The position numbers and the translations under genes are program-made. Under the pieces are notes generated by a model, which was given only the letters and a program-made list of their open reading frames with translations, was not told where the DNA came from and ran no database searches. A stretch of 31,102 nucleotides of DNA from an uncultured Clostridia bacterium (lineage in GTDB: Bacteria; Bacillota; Clostridia; UBA1381): assembly GCA_910578235.1 (NCBI GenBank), contig CAJTPP010000003.1:38450-69551 (forward strand). The letters are read 5' to 3'. Shown one piece after another: positions 9,210 through 16,397 of this stretch. How positions within the stretch are numbered: the first letter of the stretch is position 1; the number at the start of each line of letters is the position of its first letter.

Positions 9210-9701
9210 ATGGATATAAATATCAGACAGTATACAGATAGGGATGTGACTGAAGCTAATGCAATATGGAATGATATTGTAGAGGAAGGTGTTGCTTTTC
9301 CGCAAGAAGAGAAGCTTAATGAAAAAAGCGGAAATGAATTCTTTTTGTCGCAGTCCTTTACAGGCGTTGCGTATGACGCGGAAAGCGGTGATATAGCGGG
9401 GCTATACATACTTCATCCTAATAATGTCGGCAGATGCGGTCATATCTGTAACGCGAGTTATGCGGTAAAGAGTACGATGAGAGGACAAGGCATAGGCGAG
9501 CTGCTTGTGCGTCATTGCATGGGACAGGCAAAGAAAATCGGCTATCATATTTTACAGTTTAATGCCGTTGTAAGCACTAATGAGCAGGCTCTTAATTTAT
9601 ACAAAAAACTCGGCTTTATTCAGCTTGGCAAAATACGCGGCGGGTTTCGTATGAAGGACGGACATTATGAGGATATTATACCGCACTATATTGAGCTTTA
9701 A
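9210..9701 (+). CDS. GNAT family N-acetyltransferase
   Basis: A 163-residue single-domain acetyltransferase. Residues ~89-98 read RGQGIGELLV, the pyrophosphate-binding loop (R/Q-x-x-G-x-G) of GNAT enzymes; the following FNAVVSTNEQALNLYKKLGF is the usual fourth motif region. A Shine-Dalgarno AGGAGCGG lies eight bases before the ATG, right after the rarA stop. The substrate cannot be inferred; the neighbours (rarA upstream, nucleotide-sugar dehydratase downstream) do not point to one. Confidence 0.9.
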   Translation: MDINIRQYTDRDVTEANAIWNDIVEEGVAFPQEEKLNEKSGNEFFLSQSFTGVAYDAESGDIAGLYILHPNNVGRCGHICNASYAVKSTMRGQGIGELLVRHCMGQAKKIGYHILQFNAVVSTNEQALNLYKKLGFIQLGKIRGGFRMKDGHYEDIIPHYIEL

Positions 9702-9739
9702 TAAATGAGCAATTTAAAAGACAGAGACGGGGTGATAAT

Positions 9740-10726
9740 ATGAGAAGAGTGTTTCCGTCAGTTAAGGGAAAAGTGTGTCTTGTTACGGGCGGCGGCGGTT
9801 CGATCGGCAGCGAGCTTGTAAGACAGCTGTATGCTTACGGCGCGGGAAAAATTGTGATTGCCGATATATATGAAAACGGCGCTTATGAAGTGAGCTGCGA
9901 GACGGGAGGCAATGTAGTGGTAGAAATCGCCTCGGTGCGTGACCGCTGTAAGATGGATTTTGTTATGTCACAGTACAGGCCTGATATTATATTTCACGCG
10001 GCGGCGCATAAGCATGTGCCTTTTATGGAGCGAAATCCCGAGGAGGCGGTAAAGAATAATATACTCGGCACGGATATTATGACAGAGCTTGCGGGTAAAT
10101 ATAGAACGGATAACTTTGTGCTGATTTCTACTGATAAGGCGGTTGAGCCTGTAAGCGTGATGGGCGCGAGCAAGCGCGTATGCGAAATGCTTGTTTATGA
10201 AAAGGCTCTTGTGTCGGATCATACCTGCTTTACCACGGTGCGTTTCGGAAATGTTATTAATTCAAACGGCTCGGTTATACCATTATTTAAGCGTCAGATA
10301 AGGACAGGAATTGTTACTGTCACGCACAGAGATGTTACAAGATATTTTATGACAATTCCTCAGGCGGTTGAGCTGGTGTTATGCTCGCTGGAACTGGTTG
10401 AAAACGGCGGAATATTTGTTTTGGATATGGGTGAAAATGTAAAAATCCTTGATCTTGCTGAACAACTTATACGTGAAGCGGGAATGGAACCGTACAAGGA
10501 TGTAAAAATTGAATTTACAGGACTGCGCAAAGGGGATAAGCTGCATGAAAAATTGTTTTACAGCCATGAAAAACCGCAAAAGACTATATATAAAAATATT
10601 ATGCGCGCAGACGGAAGCGGCATGGATAACCTTTCAGATGAACTAAAGGAATTGTATGCGATGGCGGATAAAAATGATAAGGACGGAGTAAGAAGTCTTA
10701 TAATGAAAATGACAGAAGGAGAATGA
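9740..10726 (+). CDS. CapD/WbpM-like NDP-sugar 4,6-dehydratase, soluble form
   Basis: An extended SDR of the polysaccharide biosynthesis CapD-like family, expected to oxidise and dehydrate a UDP-HexNAc for surface glycan or glycoprotein synthesis. Seen: Rossmann motif VTGGGGSIGSEL (~15-26), HAAAHKHVPFME (~90-101), STDKAVEP (~130-137) and a catalytic segment with Met141 and Lys145 (VMGASK), i.e. Met instead of the SDR tyrosine, as in WbpM/CapD-type enzymes. At 328 aa it lacks the N-terminal membrane domain of WbpM, and is the size of soluble FlaA1/PseB-type enzymes. RBS GGGGTGA precedes ATG 9740. No glycosyltransferases are next to it. The exact substrate and whether C5 is inverted are not visible. 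Confidence 0.88.
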   Translation: MRRVFPSVKGKVCLVTGGGGSIGSELVRQLYAYGAGKIVIADIYENGAYEVSCETGGNVVVEIASVRDRCKMDFVMSQYRPDIIFHAAAHKHVPFMERNPEEAVKNNILGTDIMTELAGKYRTDNFVLISTDKAVEPVSVMGASKRVCEMLVYEKALVSDHTCFTTVRFGNVINSNGSVIPLFKRQIRTGIVTVTHRDVTRYFMTIPQAVELVLCSLELVENGGIFVLDMGENVKILDLAEQLIREAGMEPYKDVKIEFTGLRKGDKLHEKLFYSHEKPQKTIYKNIMRADGSGMDNLSDELKELYAMADKNDKDGVRSLIMKMTEGE

Positions 10727-10730
10727 CAGC

Positions 10731-11186
10731 GTGGATATACACGAAATATTGCAGACGGCGGGACAGTATTTGTTTGTCGCGGTTTCGGCTGTGGGAGGAT
10801 GGATAGAGAAGGGCTGGGCGCTTTTTCGCGAGTGGATAGCGACGCTGCCTTTACCGACGGCTATCAAGCTGTTCAGCAATGATACGGCGAATAAATATTT
10901 ATTTTTCGGAATAATACTGTTTTTGCTTGTTATGAATATACGGGCATTCGCGTTGTTTGCGGCGGATAAATCAAACGCGAAAAGAAAACAGCGGCGTGTG
11001 CGTGAAAGCAAGCTGTTTAAGGCGTGCTTTTTCGGGGGCGCTATTGGGGGAATGATGGGTATGCAGTGTTTTAGACATAAAACACAGAAGAGGAAATTTT
11101 CTGTCGGTGTGCCGGTATTGTTTGTGATACAGCTTGTTTTGTATAGTTTTGTTATTGGATTTTTGGGTTTTTGGACATTTTTCTAA
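10731..11186 (+). CDS. DUF1294 family membrane protein
   Basis: 151 aa with a GTG start at 10731, chosen because GAAGGAG ends eight bases before it, inside the end of the dehydratase gene. Residues ~58-140 match the DUF1294 (YsdA-like) pattern: TM helix, FALFAADKSNAKRKQRR, then GGAIGGMMGM...RHKT, then a last TM helix. The N-terminal ~55 residues before the first clear TM are longer than in the minimal ~90-residue members and contain an amphipathic, tryptophan-containing stretch. Biochemical function of the family is unknown. Last gene of the rarA run. Confidence 0.85.
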   Translation: MDIHEILQTAGQYLFVAVSAVGGWIEKGWALFREWIATLPLPTAIKLFSNDTANKYLFFGIILFLLVMNIRAFALFAADKSNAKRKQRRVRESKLFKACFFGGAIGGMMGMQCFRHKTQKRKFSVGVPVLFVIQLVLYSFVIGFLGFWTFF

Positions 11187-11193
11187 AAAGGTA

Positions 11194-11222
11194 TGGAAAT
11201 TTTCATCCGGATATGATACAAT
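11194..11222 (+). promoter_or_regulatory. sigma-A-type promoter of eutS-eutP
   Basis: TGGAAA (11194-11199) and TACAAT (11217-11222) are spaced by 17 bases, in the short gap before eutS. The -35 matches consensus at four of six positions. Confidence 0.55.
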
Positions 11223-11255
11223 ATTAAGGAAAGTATCAGAAAGGAAGATACGGCA

Positions 11256-11633
11256 ATGGAATTAAAGGATATTTTATCTGAGAATGATAAATTAAGAATA
11301 ATTCAGGAGCTTGTCCCTGGTAAACAGATTACGCTCGCGCATGTTATCGCAAGTCCGGATCCTGTTTTGTATAAAAAGCTTGGACTTGATCCCGAAATGG
11401 ATTTCAGTAAAAGCGCGATCGGTATACTGACAATGAGTCCCGCTGAGACGGCTATTATTGCCGCGGATATTGCTACTAAGACCGCGAATGTTGATCTGAG
11501 CTTTGTAGACCGTTTCAGCGGCACGCTTATAATAACGGGTATGGTGGCGGATGTGGAAACATCTCTGCGTTCCGTTATGGATTATGCGGAGAATATTCTG
11601 AAATTTACAGTCTGCGCAGTGACAAAAACATGA
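11256..11633 (+). CDS. eutS: EutS/PduU-type bacterial microcompartment shell protein
   Basis: 125 aa, a circularly permuted BMC shell-protein that forms hexamers with a beta-barrel cap in ethanolamine or propanediol microcompartments. Almost the whole protein matches EutS: RIIQELVPGKQITLAH, SPDPVLYKKLGL, AIGILTMSPAETAIIAADIATK, VDRFSGTLIITG. It has its own promoter and RBS (AGAAAGGAAG) and overlaps eutP by four bases (ATGA), so the two are translationally coupled. No other BMC shell protein or ethanolamine/propanediol enzyme occurs in the window. Slightly longer than the ~111-residue enterobacterial form because of N- and C-terminal tails. Confidence 0.93.
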   Translation: MELKDILSENDKLRIIQELVPGKQITLAHVIASPDPVLYKKLGLDPEMDFSKSAIGILTMSPAETAIIAADIATKTANVDLSFVDRFSGTLIITGMVADVETSLRSVMDYAENILKFTVCAVTKT

Positions 11634-12094
11634 AAAAGATAATTCTTATAGGGCGCAGTGAGTGCGGTAAAACAACGCTGACACAGGCGTTAAAGGGTGA
11701 GAAAATACATTATCATAAAACCCAGTATGTTAATCATTTTGACGTGATAATAGACACGCCGGGAGAATACATACAGACTAAAAATCTCGGAAACGCCATT
11801 GCAATGTATACATTTGAGGCGGATGTTGTCGGACTGCTGATAAGCGCGCGTGAGCCGTATTCGCTTTATCCGCCGTGCTGTACCCCGCTATGTAACAGGC
11901 CGGTGATAGGTATAGTAACTCAGGTGGAACGAGAGGATGCAAATCCTGATATTGCGGAGGACTGGCTTAGACTGGCCGGATGTGAAACAGTTTTCCGCGT
12001 TGATTCAAAGACAGGCGAGGGTGTATGGAGAGTGCTGGAGTATCTGAAAGAGGACGGAGATATTCTTCCGTGGGAAGCTGAAAATAAGGTATGA
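11630..12094 (+). CDS. eutP: EutP/PduV-family small GTPase-like protein
   Basis: 154 aa. P-loop GRSECGKTTL (residues ~8-17), switch region and G3 motif DTPGEY (~43-48), then AREPYSLYPPC and GIVTQVEREDANPDIAEDWLRLAGC, all typical of EutP/PduV. The usual NKxD base-recognition motif is represented only by TQVE, which as far as I recall is common in this family. EutP/PduV proteins are accessory to microcompartments; acetate kinase activity has been reported for Salmonella EutP. Overlaps eutS by four bases. Its stop codon TGA (12092) lies inside the terminator stem. Confidence 0.92.
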   Translation: MKKIILIGRSECGKTTLTQALKGEKIHYHKTQYVNHFDVIIDTPGEYIQTKNLGNAIAMYTFEADVVGLLISAREPYSLYPPCCTPLCNRPVIGIVTQVEREDANPDIAEDWLRLAGCETVFRVDSKTGEGVWRVLEYLKEDGDILPWEAENKV

Positions 12095-12118
12095 CACAGG
12101 AATGTGTCATATTTTTTT
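12091..12118 (+). terminator. intrinsic terminator of eutS-eutP
   Basis: Perfect 8-bp stem ATGACACA/TGTGTCAT with a GGAA loop, followed by A and seven T. The stem begins in the last codons and includes the eutP stop. Confidence 0.9.
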
Positions 12119-12536
12119 GATAAGAGATCATTTACATATATATAGGAAGAAACTCATTTTTTGATAAGATGTAATATTAAAAATCAGAAACATTTTTTAC
12201 AATTAAAATTTTGAGTATAACAGTTTGAAAATCGCATAGCCATGGGATTTGTAGCAATTTCTTCATAACTTTTTAAAATTTTGTAACAAAACTGTAATAT
12301 TATTCGTTGGATTGAACATAAAAACAACAATATATTGAGAAAATTCAAAATATTTGTCAACATGTTGTATTTGTAAACTTTTTTATGTCAACACAACTTG
12401 TAAGAAAATGTAAATTATATTCAAAAAAACTCGTAATATTTCAATTAAATTACACTAATATTTCGTTAATATTTCTGTTATATGACATTAATGCTACAAA
12501 ATTTTTAAGAAATTTAACAATTTAATTTTGAAAGGC
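12119..12536. other. AT-rich gene-free stretch upstream of the SLH-NlpC/P60 gene
   Basis: About 420 bases of very AT-rich DNA with no credible ORF. It contains a direct repeat TGTCAACA at 12355-12362 and 12386-12393 (31 bases apart) and several weak TATAAT-like boxes. Probably regulatory or UP-element-like DNA ahead of a strong promoter. Confidence 0.6.
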
Positions 12537-12565
12537 TTGACATCGGAATTTTTTAGTGTTACAAT
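12537..12565 (+). promoter_or_regulatory. strong sigma-A promoter of the SLH-NlpC/P60 gene
   Basis: Perfect TTGACA (12537-12542), 17-base spacer, TACAAT (12560-12565). Transcription would start near 12572, giving a leader of about 93 bases. The best promoter match in the window. Confidence 0.85.
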
Positions 12566-12572
12566 ACAAGCA

Positions 12573-12596
12573 ACGTCGGAAAAGTTATCCTGACGT
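12573..12596 (+). promoter_or_regulatory. 5'-terminal stem-loop in the SLH-NlpC/P60 mRNA leader
   Basis: ACGTCGG (12573-12579) pairs with CC.GACGT (12589-12596) with one bulged T. It lies at the predicted 5' end of the transcript and is not followed by a T-tract, so it looks like an mRNA-stabilising or regulatory element rather than a terminator. No known riboswitch consensus recognised. Confidence 0.5.
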
Positions 12597-12664
12597 AACG
12601 GATAAACAAAACATTGTGAGAACTTATAGGAAACGTCTTTAAGTAAAAAAGGAGAGATTTTATC

Positions 12665-13993
12665 TTGAATAAATTAGCAAAAAAGATTATCTTATCTGTT
12701 ATATCATTGTCAGCAGTGCTTGGCACTTCAGCTATGGCGGCTGATCTGAGCGGCTGGGCAATATCCGATTATCAGCAGGCCAATGAGGCCGGATTGGTTT
12801 CGTATTCAGTGGTTGCGAATAACCTGAAAGATAACATTACTCGTGAGGAGTTCTGTGAGCTTGTTGTAAATCTTTATGAGAAGCTTACCGGTGAAGATAT
12901 GATAGAACCGGATGTGGCGCCGTTTGAAGATACTAACAGTATGGCAGTGGCTCAGGCTTACTGCTACGGTATGGTTTCCGGTACAGGCGAGGGTAGATTT
13001 ACCCCAGACAGACTTGTAACCCGTCAGGAAATGGCAAAGATGCTTGTAAGCACTCTTACAGCCAGCGAGGTTGATTTTAACCTTTCAGACGGTTATGATG
13101 ATACAGATATGCTTGACTCATTCGCTGATTCGGATGAGGTTAGCACATGGGCAAAATCAGCGGTTGTAACGATGCTTAACTATTCGCTTATGAGCGGAGT
13201 TGATGATGAAATTTTTGAGCCGCTTGGTTCAACAACGAGAGAACAGGCAATTTCAAGTGTAAACCGTTCATTTAATACGTTCGGAGACGGAGATTTTTCT
13301 CTTGAGCTTCCGAAAATAACACTTCCTGAGGACGGCGCTGAGATTGAGGAAGGAAACTTCTCGGTTGAATGGACGCCGATAGAGGGCGCTCAGGCGTATC
13401 ATGTAATTATTAAGGACTCAAACGCTTCATCCGTACTTCTGTCGGATGTATATGATGAAAACAGCGTTGAAGTGGAGGAAGGATCTCTTATAGCAGACAG
13501 AGATTATGCGATAACGATTGGAGCGGTGCTTTGGGACGGTTCTGAGGTTTACAGCCTTCCCGTGGATTTTACATATAAATCAAAGGCTCCTATTCCGAAC
13601 AGCGAGTATTTAGCGGAGCATCCTGCGGCGCAGGGACTTCTGGATGAAGCTAAAAATTATCTTGGAGTACCGTATCTGTGGGGAGGAACGACTCCGGCAG
13701 GTTTTGACTGTTCAGGTTTTGTACAGTATGTATGCCGCGCAAACGGTATCACAATTCCGCGTGTTGCCGATGATCAGCTTCATGGACCGGGTGAATATAT
13801 TTCAAAAAGTCAGTTGCAGCCGGGTGATCTTGTATTCTTTGGAAGCGGAAATTATGCGTCGCACGTTGGTATGTATGTTGGAGAAGGTATGATGATACAC
13901 GCTCCTTCGTCGGGTAAGGTGATTCAGTACACAAGTATTGATTCGTCATATTATTCATCAAGATTTATCGGCGCAAGACGAGTTGTGGATTAA
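12665..13993 (+). CDS. secreted SLH-domain NlpC/P60 peptidoglycan hydrolase
   Basis: 442 aa, TTG start at 12665, supported by AAAAGGAGAG eight bases upstream and the signal peptide that follows (MNKLAKKII...AMA, cut near residue 25). Domains in order: three SLH-like segments (~32-75, ~87-132, ~153-203; the first is divergent, the second contains FTPDRLVTRQEMAKML), a fibronectin-III-like beta domain (~215-310), and an NlpC/P60 cysteine peptidase (~325-442) with Cys349 (DCSGF), His400 (SHVGMY) and His412 (IHA). It would be exported, held on the wall or S-layer by SLH binding to pyruvylated secondary polymer, and cut stem peptides in peptidoglycan. Monocistronic: own promoter, 5' stem-loop and terminator. 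Confidence 0.94.
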   Translation: MNKLAKKIILSVISLSAVLGTSAMAADLSGWAISDYQQANEAGLVSYSVVANNLKDNITREEFCELVVNLYEKLTGEDMIEPDVAPFEDTNSMAVAQAYCYGMVSGTGEGRFTPDRLVTRQEMAKMLVSTLTASEVDFNLSDGYDDTDMLDSFADSDEVSTWAKSAVVTMLNYSLMSGVDDEIFEPLGSTTREQAISSVNRSFNTFGDGDFSLELPKITLPEDGAEIEEGNFSVEWTPIEGAQAYHVIIKDSNASSVLLSDVYDENSVEVEEGSLIADRDYAITIGAVLWDGSEVYSLPVDFTYKSKAPIPNSEYLAEHPAAQGLLDEAKNYLGVPYLWGGTTPAGFDCSGFVQYVCRANGITIPRVADDQLHGPGEYISKSQLQPGDLVFFGSGNYASHVGMYVGEGMMIHAPSSGKVIQYTSIDSSYYSSRFIGARRVVD

Positions 13994-14010
13994 TATTAAA
14001 AATGTGAAAA

Positions 14011-14037
14011 ACAGATTGCTTTGCAATCTGTTTTTTT
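14011..14037 (+). terminator. intrinsic terminator after the NlpC/P60 gene
   Basis: Perfect 9-bp stem ACAGATTGC/GCAATCTGT with a TTT loop, followed by a run of seven T. Confidence 0.95.
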
Positions 14038-14143
14038 GTGGTATTTCAGTCTTATGTAAGTGTGTGGTAAAATCTAAGCTATGCGTTTTTTGAAAAATTA
14101 TTTTATAGTTTTATTTGTCTCCCTTCGTTAAGTATTTCCGCGC

Positions 14144-14189
14144 AATAAAAAATGCGCAGCTCGTACAGAGCAGCGCATAAAAAATGCAT
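14144..14189. repeat. 46-bp hairpin repeat, copy 1
   Basis: Core ATGCGCAGCTC (14152-14162) pairs with GAGCAGCGCAT (14168-14178) with a single A/A mismatch; it is flanked on both sides by AAAAAATGC-type sequence. The copy at 14345-14390 is 40/46 identical; the differences are mostly in the loop, so the fold is kept. Confidence 0.8.
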
Positions 14190-14344
14190 TACTCCGTTCT
14201 TTGCGCCAACAAATCTGAAACCATTCAAAGAACAGTATCTAAAACAGAGAATGCGTTTTTTACAACGTCATTCCTTGAATGGTTTTTATTCAGATCTATT
14301 GGCAAATGTAGTATATCACATTTTTTTTAATCTGTAAATAGATA

Positions 14345-14390
14345 AATAAAAAATGCGCGGCTCACATGGAGCAACGCATAAAAAATGCAT
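14345..14390. repeat. 46-bp hairpin repeat, copy 2
   Basis: Same orientation as copy 1 and 201 bases downstream. ATGCGCGGCTC pairs with GAGCAACGCAT with two central mismatches. Between the copies lies an inverted pair, CCATTCAA (14220-14227) with TTGAATGG (14275-14282). The whole spacer 14038-14500 holds no supported gene; a 61-codon frame from 14152 starts inside copy 1 and has no RBS. Confidence 0.8.
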
Positions 14391-14518
14391 AGTTTCTGCT
14401 TGTTACCACACAAAAACTTCGTAAACATCCATAAGAAACGCACTCACGAAAATAGAGCCTGCATTTTTATCAAATAAAAATGAGCGCATAGTTATGGAAA
14501 TTTATTCAAGTTTTTATG

Positions 14519-14527
14519 TGGTATAAT
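14519..14527 (+). promoter_or_regulatory. possible distal extended -10 promoter
   Basis: TGGTATAAT is an extended -10 (TGnTATAAT) 125 bases upstream of the amino-acid binding protein gene. No good -35 is seen. Confidence 0.35.
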
Positions 14528-14586
14528 AATATAACATATCAGCTATAATTTGTAAAGAAATTTATCATAAAATTTTCAAAAAACAC

Positions 14587-14615
14587 TTTACTAATTTAAA
14601 CTGATACAGTATAAT
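14587..14615 (+). promoter_or_regulatory. promoter of the amino-acid ABC importer operon
   Basis: TTTACT (14587-14592), 17-base spacer, perfect TATAAT (14610-14615), about 30 bases ahead of the RBS AAAGGAG. Confidence 0.7.
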
Positions 14616-14651
14616 AGTATAGTAATATAAAAACAAAAGGAGAATAAAATA

Positions 14652-15482
14652 ATGAATTTAAAAAAAGTACTTACATTAACTCTTGCGGGCGTGATGTGCT
14701 CGGCTATGCTTGCTGGCTGCGGAGACGGCAAGCAGGAGTCTGATTCAAAGGAAGATAATTCGTTGACGAAGGTTCAGGAGCAGGGTTATTTTACACTCGG
14801 TCTTGACGCTGATTTTGCGCCGATGGGATTTTCTCAGGATAACGGAGAGATCGTTGGATTTGATATTGACCTTGCGAATGCTGTAGCGGAAAAAATGGGC
14901 GTAAGAGCTGAGGCAAAGCCCATTGACTGGAATTCAAAGGCGATGGAGCTTTCGACAGGCAAGATAGACGTTATTTGGAACGGACTTTCCATAACCGATG
15001 AGAGACGTCAGGAGGTGCTGTTCTCAAATCCGTATCTTTCAACGAAGCAGTCAATAATCGTTAAGGCCGGATCGGATATAAAGACAAAGGCGGATCTTGC
15101 CGGAAAGAAGCTTGCCCTTCAGGACGGATCAACATCAGAGGATGCAGTAAAGGCTGACGCCGCTACATACGACTCAATCGGAGATGAAAATATTTCACGT
15201 TTCAGCGAGAACTCGCAGGTGCTTATGGAGGTTGACGCGGGAAGAGCTGACGCCGCTGTTATTGACGAAATATTTGTAAGATACTATCTTCAGAAGGAGA
15301 ATATGCTTGATAAGTTCGTAGTGCTTGAAGAAGGCTTTGACGAGGAGGACTACGGCGTAGGCGGCAGACTGGGAGATTACGCGCTTATGGAGGCTATAAA
15401 CAAGGCTTTGGACGAATGTAAAGCGGATGGCACTACCGCTGAAATTTCGGAAAAATGGTTTGGAGAAAATCTTATTAAATAA
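14652..15482 (+). CDS. polar amino-acid ABC transporter substrate-binding lipoprotein
   Basis: 276 aa. Lipoprotein signal with lipobox LAGC (residues ~20-23), so the mature protein is anchored to the outer face of the membrane by its N-terminal Cys. A type 2 periplasmic-binding-protein (SBP family 3) fold follows: GYFTLGLDADFAPMGF, GEIVGFDIDLANAVAEKMG, WNGLSITDERR, with the usual FSNPYL phrase. This captures a polar amino acid (glutamine, cystine or arginine type; not distinguishable here). RBS AAAGGAGAA before ATG 14652. The permease follows after a stem-loop. Confidence 0.93.
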   Translation: MNLKKVLTLTLAGVMCSAMLAGCGDGKQESDSKEDNSLTKVQEQGYFTLGLDADFAPMGFSQDNGEIVGFDIDLANAVAEKMGVRAEAKPIDWNSKAMELSTGKIDVIWNGLSITDERRQEVLFSNPYLSTKQSIIVKAGSDIKTKADLAGKKLALQDGSTSEDAVKADAATYDSIGDENISRFSENSQVLMEVDAGRADAAVIDEIFVRYYLQKENMLDKFVVLEEGFDEEDYGVGGRLGDYALMEAINKALDECKADGTTAEISEKWFGENLIK

Positions 15483-15500
15483 TCATAACAGAAAATCTGA

Positions 15501-15532
15501 CAAACCGTTGGAATAAACATTTCAGCGGTTTG
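15501..15532 (+). promoter_or_regulatory. 14-bp intercistronic stem-loop between binding protein and permease
   Basis: CAAACCGTTGGAAT (15501-15514) pairs along its full length with ATTTCAGCGGTTTG (15519-15532), including two G-T pairs, with an AAAC loop. It is followed by TGTATTTATGG, not a T-run, so it is more likely an mRNA 3'-end stabiliser or processing element that raises binding protein over permease than a full terminator. Confidence 0.75.
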
Positions 15533-15552
15533 TGTATTTATGGAGATTTATA

Positions 15553-16278
15553 ATGCAGAAAACGATTGAATACATAATTCAAATACTCCCTCAGCTTCTG
15601 GAGGGACTGAAAATCACGCTGAAGCTATTTGCGGTGACGCTCGTGCTGTCGCTTCCGCTCGGTCTGCTTGTGTCATTGTTTAAAGAGGCTGTGGAAAAAA
15701 AGCCGTCGGATAAATTTATTATCAGATGGCTTGTAAAGTTTCCGATAAGATTTATAATAAATATTTATTTATGGGTATTCCGCGGAACCCCGTTGATGCT
15801 GCAGTTGTTTTTCTTTTATTTCGGAGCGGCTATGGTAAAGATGTCAAACGGCGAGAGTCTTGCTTTGAGTCCGTTTATGGCTTCTGTGATCGCATTTGTT
15901 TTGAACTATGCGGCGTATTTTGCGGAGATATTCCGAGGCGGTATTATCGGAGTGAACAAGGGACAGTATGAGGCTTCCAAGGCGCTCGGACTGACAGGTA
16001 TACAGACAATGAGACACGTGGTGGTTCCGCAGATGCTCAGAACTGTTATACCGCCTATAGCAAACGAGACTATTGTGCTTGTGAAGGATACTGCTCTGGC
16101 TTCTTCCATAGCGCTTATTGATCTGCTGAAGGCGGCTCAGAGAGCTGTAAATCGTGATATGAAAATATCACCGTTGCTTGCGGCTGCTGTATTTTATCTG
16201 ATAATAACTCTTATACTGACTTTCATTTTCGGACGTATCGAAAAGCGCTTATCTATATCTGAGCAGGGTATAAAATAG
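15553..16278 (+). CDS. polar amino-acid ABC transporter permease
   Basis: 241 aa integral membrane protein of the HisM/GlnP type. The start is set at ATG 15553, with GGAG seven bases before it; an in-frame GTG at 15532 is the last pair of the stem-loop and lacks an RBS. Seen: QLLEGLKITLKLFAVTL (family N-terminal TM), FRGTPLMLQLFFFYFG, and the EAA loop EASKALGLTGIQTMRHVVVPQ that docks the ATPase, followed by NETIVLVKDTALAS. No ATP-binding subunit gene follows in the window; it must come from elsewhere in the genome. Confidence 0.93.
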   Translation: MQKTIEYIIQILPQLLEGLKITLKLFAVTLVLSLPLGLLVSLFKEAVEKKPSDKFIIRWLVKFPIRFIINIYLWVFRGTPLMLQLFFFYFGAAMVKMSNGESLALSPFMASVIAFVLNYAAYFAEIFRGGIIGVNKGQYEASKALGLTGIQTMRHVVVPQMLRTVIPPIANETIVLVKDTALASSIALIDLLKAAQRAVNRDMKISPLLAAAVFYLIITLILTFIFGRIEKRLSISEQGIK

Positions 16279-16344
16279 TTTTACGTTTTTTTTAACATTT
16301 TTATCTGCTTTTTGTATTCCTTTTTTGTGCACTTTAAGGTAAAA

Positions 16345-16350
16345 TATAAT
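16345..16350 (+). promoter_or_regulatory. -10 box of the secreted jelly-roll protein gene
   Basis: Perfect TATAAT 48 bases before the start, with only a T-rich, poorly matching -35 region upstream. Confidence 0.4.
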
Positions 16351-16397
16351 CGATATGATATATTAGCTTTAGCAGTATTGAAAAGGAGAGAGTAAAT

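Noticed and set aside
12095..12664. Possible riboswitch (c-di-AMP type) ahead of the cell-wall hydrolase
   Set aside because: No conserved ydaO-type motifs are present; the transcribed leader is only about 93 bases with one simple stem.
14152..14337. 61-codon + frame in the spacer after the NlpC/P60 gene
   Set aside because: It starts inside the hairpin repeat, has no RBS and its sequence is that of the repeat; no protein-like composition.
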